Source: Dyadobacter sp. NIV53 (GTDB taxonomy: Bacteria > Bacteroidota > Bacteroidia > Cytophagales > Spirosomataceae). From it: 64,000 nucleotides of DNA. The position numbers were made by a program, and so were the translations under genes. The stretch covers positions 3,100,001 through 3,164,000 of the forward strand of contig NZ_CP081299.1 in assembly GCF_019711195.1 (NCBI RefSeq). Reading direction: 5' to 3'. A model generated the notes under the pieces. It saw only the letters and a list, made by a program, of their open reading frames with translations, did not search any database and was not told the origin of the DNA. Of the stretch, positions 59,753-64,000 are shown one piece after another. Numbering within the stretch: the stretch's first letter is position 1; every line of letters starts with the position of its first letter.

Positions 59753-62700
59753 CTATTTAACAGTCACCACCTCCACCTTCGGAGGAAGTAATTTGTACAA
59801 AACCGGTGTAACAATCCGGGACAGCAAGGTGGAGCTGATCAGCCCTCCGATCAATACCCAGGCAAGCGGGGAATATAACGGATTACCTTCTATGGCCAGT
59901 GGGATCAGGCCACCAATGGCCGTGAAAGATGTTAGTACGATGGGCACGAAACGGATTTCTCCTGCCTGCTGAATGGCATCAATCAGCGATACACCTTCTG
60001 CCCTCAACTGGTTGGTAAAGTCAACCAATAAAATGGAGTTCTTTACTTCAATACCAATCAGTGCGATCAGCCCGATAATAGCCACAAAGGACAAAGGATA
60101 GCCTACCAGAAATAGTGCAGATAAGGCACCGATAATTCCCAGCGGGATAACAGAAAGTACGATCAGTGAGCTTTTGAATGTCCCGAATTCCAGTACCAAA
60201 ACACCCAGAAATCCGAATGCCGTGATCAGGATAATTGTTCCTAATCCTCCAAAAGATTTTTCCCTGGCTTCCAGTTCACCGGCTGCTTTGTATGTAAATC
60301 CCTCCGGAAATTGATATTTGTCCAGTTTGGCAATAACCTGGTTATATACTTCATCCACAAGAAATCCTTTTTTCACGTAAGCAGAAACGGTTACATAACG
60401 ATCCTGGTCATAATGGCGGATCTGACTTACGGCACTTTCAAATTGGAGATCCGCAATCTGTTTCAGCGGCACAGATGCACCTGCGAGCGTATTGACGTAC
60501 AAATTATTCAGTACATTCTGATCAGCTATTTTACCTCTTGGCATCGTCAGGTTGATGGCATAATCATCTCCGTTTTCATCTTTAAAGACACCAATATTCA
60601 GGCCTGTTACAGCCAATCTGATAGTCCTGTTTACGTCTGCGACGGATATACCCAGCATACTGGCCTTTTCTTTATTTATTTTGACACGGATATCCGTTTT
60701 TCTGGTGGCAATCGGATTATTCACGTAGATCGTTCCGGCGGTGCTTTTTAGTGTTTTTTCAACTCCTGCAGCCGCACTGCGCAACTGATCCAGATCTTCA
60801 CCGAATATCCGGATAGCAATAGGAGCTTCGGTATTCGGGCCCTGTTCAAAATCCTTCACTTCAACTTTAGCATTGACAACATGCGCAAACCTGGTTCTCA
60901 GCTTTTCTATAACCTGCTCTTTTTCAGACGGCTTCATATCGGTGAGTTGTACAAAAAACTCTGCATAATTGGTCGCATCAGAGCGCTGGATGACATTATA
61001 ATAAATCCGTGGATTTCCTTTTCCGACATTGGTCGTAATGTACCTGATCTCCGGTATTTTTTTCACTTCACTTTCTACATATCTTGCTACACGATCGGTT
61101 TCTGATAATGCAGTTCCGTCAGGTGTCTCCACAGAAATCAGGAACATTGGTTTTTCAGATTTCGGGAAAAGGGCAAAACCGATCACTTTAGTCAGGCTCA
61201 GGGATGCCACAAACAGAATTACTGCAAATCCCAGAGTTGGAAGTGGGTGACGTAACGCCCAATGCAAGAGTTTGCTATATGATCCGCTGATAACTTTTTT
61301 CAGTGATCGCATAAATATATTTCCTTCCGGATTATGTGATTCCTTTAATAACCTGCTGCTCAGAAACGGAACGATGGTCAGGGAAACAACCATGGATGCC
61401 AGAATAGTCACACTTACAGCCACCGGCAAGCTTCTGATAAAATCTCCGGATGCTTCCGGCAGGAAATTAAGTGGCAAAAATGCTAGGATCAGCGTAACCG
61501 TACAGCCAATAACTGCCAATGTAATCTGTTGAGTTGCTTTCACTGCAGCTTCCCTTTTTGGATACCCGTTTCGCATCCATCGCTCGATATTTTCGACGAC
61601 AACAATGGAGTCGTCAACGAGTATTCCCAGCGAAACGATCAACCCTACAATACTTAACTGATTGATACTGAAACCAAGATAATCTATGGCCGCCAAACCC
61701 ATTGCAAGGGAAAGTGGTATAGAGATCATTACCACCAATGCAGCCCTGAAACCAAGCGGAAGCAACGTAAGCGATACCAGGAAAATAGCAATGGCGAAAT
61801 CTTTGGAAAACCGGCTAAGCCGTTTACTCACACTTTCGGCCTGGTCAAAGCTTTTGATTAATTTAATATGAGAAGGTAATGTTTTACTAAAATTCTCAAC
61901 AACCGGATTCAGTACTTTGCCAACCTGTTCAATATTCTGCCCTTCCTTTTGAGCCGCAGTCACAAGCACACAGCGGTGTCCGTTTAATCTGGTAATATGC
62001 GATTCTTCTGCTTCATCATAGTCAACAGTAGCGATATCCGCCAGATATATGATCTTTTGCGATGATGTGCTAAAACCTGTGCTGGCTACAATAGTATTTT
62101 TTATTTCGGGAAGTGATGTATAATCGCCGGATGTTTTCACATTAAATTTGCGTACTCCTGCCTGAATGCTTCCACCAGGAATATTATAATTCTCAGCTTG
62201 TAATGCCTGAATTACCTGATTGACCGGAACACCTTCCAAAGCCATTTTTTCCAGATTTAACGATATCCGAACCGTTTTTGCAGGATAACCCCAGTTTTCA
62301 ACACTTTTAAGGCTTTTTATCTTAGAAAGCTCATCTTTCAGATCGTCTGCCCTATCACTCAGTTCTTTATTAGAAGCTGTTTCGGAAACCAGTGCAACCT
62401 GTACAATATTGACATCTGTTGGCGAAAAACGGCGAATTTCTGTCCTGAAAATATCTTTTGGAAGTTCTGCGGCCAATGCTCCCACTTCCCGGACCAGCTC
62501 CTGGTATTTTTCGTCCGGATCTTCACTGTAATCATATTCAATTACCACAACAGCCAACCCATCGTCTACATTGGTTTTGATATTGTTTACATTTTCCAAA
62601 GCAGTGAAGCGTTTCTCTACTTTATCCACCACAAGCTCTTCCATATCAAGTGCATCCGTTCCGGGATATACATAGACAACAGCAAATGAAGGCGCAAAAA

Positions 62701-62818
62701 ATTCAGGATCTTCACCTCTTGGCATATTAAAAAGGGAATTCAATCCCAAGGCCACAACCCCTATAAACATGACCAGCATAAACTGCCAGTTCTTAACGGA
62801 AAATTCTGACAAATTCAT
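59753..62818 (-). CDS. RND-family efflux permease (AcrB/HAE1 type)
   Basis: A 1,021-residue inner-membrane pump subunit from ATG 62818. It has the RND layout: first helix NWQFMLVMFIGVVALGLNSL, a large periplasmic loop, then helices with GLIVSLGILVDDSIVVVENIERW holding the proton-relay Asp pair, a second large loop, and IGLIALIGIEVKNSILLVDFTNQLR. The DNA upstream to 62878 includes the second 14-bp repeat, so the longer start is rejected. The adaptor gene lies upstream (62996-64000). Substrate could be drugs or metals; the closest look is HAE1-type. Confidence 0.95.
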   Translation of the reverse strand: MNLSEFSVKNWQFMLVMFIGVVALGLNSLFNMPRGEDPEFFAPSFAVVYVYPGTDALDMEELVVDKVEKRFTALENVNNIKTNVDDGLAVVVIEYDYSEDPDEKYQELVREVGALAAELPKDIFRTEIRRFSPTDVNIVQVALVSETASNKELSDRADDLKDELSKIKSLKSVENWGYPAKTVRISLNLEKMALEGVPVNQVIQALQAENYNIPGGSIQAGVRKFNVKTSGDYTSLPEIKNTIVASTGFSTSSQKIIYLADIATVDYDEAEESHITRLNGHRCVLVTAAQKEGQNIEQVGKVLNPVVENFSKTLPSHIKLIKSFDQAESVSKRLSRFSKDFAIAIFLVSLTLLPLGFRAALVVMISIPLSLAMGLAAIDYLGFSINQLSIVGLIVSLGILVDDSIVVVENIERWMRNGYPKREAAVKATQQITLAVIGCTVTLILAFLPLNFLPEASGDFIRSLPVAVSVTILASMVVSLTIVPFLSSRLLKESHNPEGNIFMRSLKKVISGSYSKLLHWALRHPLPTLGFAVILFVASLSLTKVIGFALFPKSEKPMFLISVETPDGTALSETDRVARYVESEVKKIPEIRYITTNVGKGNPRIYYNVIQRSDATNYAEFFVQLTDMKPSEKEQVIEKLRTRFAHVVNAKVEVKDFEQGPNTEAPIAIRIFGEDLDQLRSAAAGVEKTLKSTAGTIYVNNPIATRKTDIRVKINKEKASMLGISVADVNRTIRLAVTGLNIGVFKDENGDDYAINLTMPRGKIADQNVLNNLYVNTLAGASVPLKQIADLQFESAVSQIRHYDQDRYVTVSAYVKKGFLVDEVYNQVIAKLDKYQFPEGFTYKAAGELEAREKSFGGLGTIILITAFGFLGVLVLEFGTFKSSLIVLSVIPLGIIGALSALFLVGYPLSFVAIIGLIALIGIEVKNSILLVDFTNQLRAEGVSLIDAIQQAGEIRFVPIVLTSFTAIGGLIPLAIEGNPLYSPLAWVLIGGLISSTLLSRIVTPVLYKLLPPKVEVVTVK

Positions 62819-62867
62819 TTTTGAATTAAGAATTAATAGTGACTTATAATTAAAAACGCAGCACCTC

Positions 62868-62970
62868 AGAGAAGTCAAGTCTTAAAGTCGGGGTCGCCCA
62901 GAAGGGGTCGCCAAGACGGGGTCACCCAGACGGGATTGCCAAGACGGGGTCGCCTAGACTTGACTTCTCT
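62868..62970. repeat. 14-bp tandem repeat inside an inverted repeat (copy 2)
   Basis: AGAGAAGTCAAGT at 62868-62880 and AGACTTGACTTCTCT at 62956-62970 bracket about five copies of the same 14-bp unit, here on the minus strand as GGCGACCCCGTCTT-like. It sits between the adaptor and permease genes of one probable operon, so it is not simply an end-of-operon terminator. Sequence shared with 40974-41062. Confidence 0.85.
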
Positions 62971-62995
62971 TGGAACCAGACAATTCTTTATTTAT

Positions 62996-64000
62996 TCAAT
63001 TTTTAATCGTCAAAGCCGACGAATCAGTCAGAAATGCTGAACCGCTGGTGATTACCTCGCTCACGTTCTCCAGGCCATTTGTGACCAGCACCTTATTCCC
63101 ATCCAGATAACCAATAGAAATTGCCATGCGTTTTGCTTTTCCATTGTTGTTTACAAATACAAAACCCTTATTGCCGTTTCCCTCAATTACCGCTTCTATC
63201 GGAATCACTTTATACTTCCGGCTTTGCGATGGTGTTAATTCTGCTTTGGCAAAAAGCCCTGTTGCGAAACGTTTCCCGGCCGGATCAATTCTGATCTCAA
63301 TCTGATAAAGCTTGCTGACCGGATCAGCAGATTGAGCAAGATTCGTAATTGTTCCTTTGAAAGTTTCTTCCGGATAAGCATCCAGCAGAACCGACGCATG
63401 ATCGCCCAATTTCACTCTTGCCCAGTCTTTATCCGATATTCCTACACGTACCACCCAATCGTTCCGGCTATTGGAAGCAAGGATCAAAGCAGCAGTTCCG
63501 GCGCTGGTAAATTCCCCTTCGTTGATTTGTTTACGTGTAACTGTACCGTCAATCGGTGAAATAATTTTTGCATAAGACTGATTGAACCTCGCGATTTTAA
63601 GATTTTGCTGTGATACATCATAACCGGTCGTAGCGTTTTGTACTTGTTCCAAAGTGGCTGCCGTATCGTTCAGCATGTTTTTAACACGCTGCATATCCCG
63701 TTCGGATTTTTCCGATGCAAATGCGGCCTGATTGACCTGCGCATTAATTTCCGTCATGTCCAGCATAGCTAAAAGCTGGCCCTTACGAACCGCCTGGCCT
63801 TCTTTTACATATACATGGGAAACAATTCCACCGATTTTAAAAGACAAACGCGCCTCTTCTGCCGATGCTACGGTACCGGCCACGCGAATAGGTTCTGCAC
63901 GGAATGCTTCCTGTACTCTGGAAATTTTTACCGGAATTACCGTTTCGTCCACAACTCCGTTATCCTGTTTTTTCTCTTTTTCACCACAGCTGGAAAGCAA
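62996..64000 (-). CDS. RND efflux periplasmic adaptor (MFP) lipoprotein, 5' end outside the window
   Basis: At least 334 codons of a membrane-fusion protein that links the RND permease to an outer-membrane channel. It opens within the signal sequence, LLSSCGEKEKKQDNG: the Cys is a lipobox, so it is a lipoprotein, and the gene starts beyond 64000. The biotinyl-lipoyl-like hairpin is split around GGIVSHVYVKEGQAVRKGQLLAMLD and the later ISPIDGTVTRKQINEGEFTSAG; a helical segment between them and a beta-barrel and C-terminal MP domain follow. The permease gene lies 178 bp downstream, interrupted by the repeat. Confidence 0.93.
   Translation of the reverse strand: MLSSCGEKEKKQDNGVVDETVIPVKISRVQEAFRAEPIRVAGTVASAEEARLSFKIGGIVSHVYVKEGQAVRKGQLLAMLDMTEINAQVNQAAFASEKSERDMQRVKNMLNDTAATLEQVQNATTGYDVSQQNLKIARFNQSYAKIISPIDGTVTRKQINEGEFTSAGTAALILASNSRNDWVVRVGISDKDWARVKLGDHASVLLDAYPEETFKGTITNLAQSADPVSKLYQIEIRIDPAGKRFATGLFAKAELTPSQSRKYKVIPIEAVIEGNGNKGFVFVNNNGKAKRMAISIGYLDGNKVLVTNGLENVSEVITSGSAFLTDSSALTIKN

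Noticed and set aside
62819..62878. Longer N-terminus of the RND permease
   Set aside because: The extra 20 codons run into the dispersed 14-bp repeat element and lack any family similarity; ATG 62818 gives the normal first helix.
1..64000. tRNA, rRNA or known riboswitch genes
   Set aside because: No cloverleaf with a GGTTCGAATCC-type T-arm, no rRNA-like stretch and no THI-, cobalamin- or SAM-type conserved core was seen on reading; a covariance-model search would be decisive.

Overview
The window looks like a chromosomal segment of a Bacteroidota bacterium, most likely a Cytophagales member close to Dyadobacter or Spirosoma. The signs are: a FecI-type sigma factor and FecR anti-sigma factor in front of a SusC/SusD pair, a GldE homologue, promoters that fit the Bacteroidota pattern TTTG-N(19-21)-TAnnTTTG, almost no Shine-Dalgarno sequences, and an arginine pathway with an N-acylornithine carbamoyltransferase. 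Nearly every reading frame is housekeeping or a conserved accessory gene. I saw no prophage, transposase, rRNA, tRNA or CRISPR array.

Layout. Bases 1-8,100 hold the end of an M1 peptidase, a thiamine pyrophosphokinase-like protein, a heptad-repeat coiled coil, mazG, an ABC exporter, a thioesterase, a ComA-type phosphosulfolactate synthase, a DedA protein and guaB. Bases 8,275-19,008 form one uptake locus on the plus strand: sigma factor, FecR, SusC with an N-terminal STN domain, SusD, a small lipoprotein and a 1,191-residue FG-GAP/UnbV lipoprotein. Bases 19,010-30,530 carry gldE, ssb, a Gfo/Idh/MocA oxidoreductase, a PhyH dioxygenase, mutY, HU, a TPR protein, a tiny basic AURKAIP1/COX24-type protein, RNase G, an enoyl-CoA hydratase, an M20 deacylase and a HigBA pair. 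Bases 30,541-39,805 are a proline/arginine region: proA, proB and aat on the minus strand; a putative arginine leader peptide, an acetyltransferase, argG, a four-helix-bundle gene, argC, argD and argF' on the plus strand. Bases 39,901-51,171 hold hemH, a cysteine desulfurase, glmM, a transglutaminase/alpha-E pair, a HerA-like ATPase, two small metabolic genes, a secreted oxidoreductase and a ceramidase-like protein. Bases 51,282-58,906 are a MoxR-DUF58-DUF4350-DUF4129-membrane protein-SpoIIM-RDD cluster. The right end has an HNH pair and an RND pump with its adaptor.

Three themes stand out. First, the MoxR/DUF58/SpoIIM/RDD cluster is a complete set of an AAA+ ATPase, a DUF58 (vWA-like) protein and membrane proteins with no established function, split by eight copies of a 58-bp palindromic repeat. 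Second, the arginine operon is preceded by a consensus-like promoter and a 23-codon open frame with three rare arginine codons inside a hairpin, followed by a second hairpin and a T-rich stretch; this looks like a transcription attenuator. Its carbamoyltransferase has alanine at the residue that separates succinyl- from acetyl-specific enzymes.

Third, six genes (mazG, susC, the COX24-type microprotein, higB, the HerA-like ATPase and the DUF58 gene) are each broken by one base, five of them in a homopolymer or doubled base. The break in susC happens to fall on a dnaX-like A AAA AAG slippery heptamer followed by a possible stem. The repeated pattern makes indel error in the assembly, or recent decay, the simplest reading; programmed frameshifting in susC remains a testable alternative.
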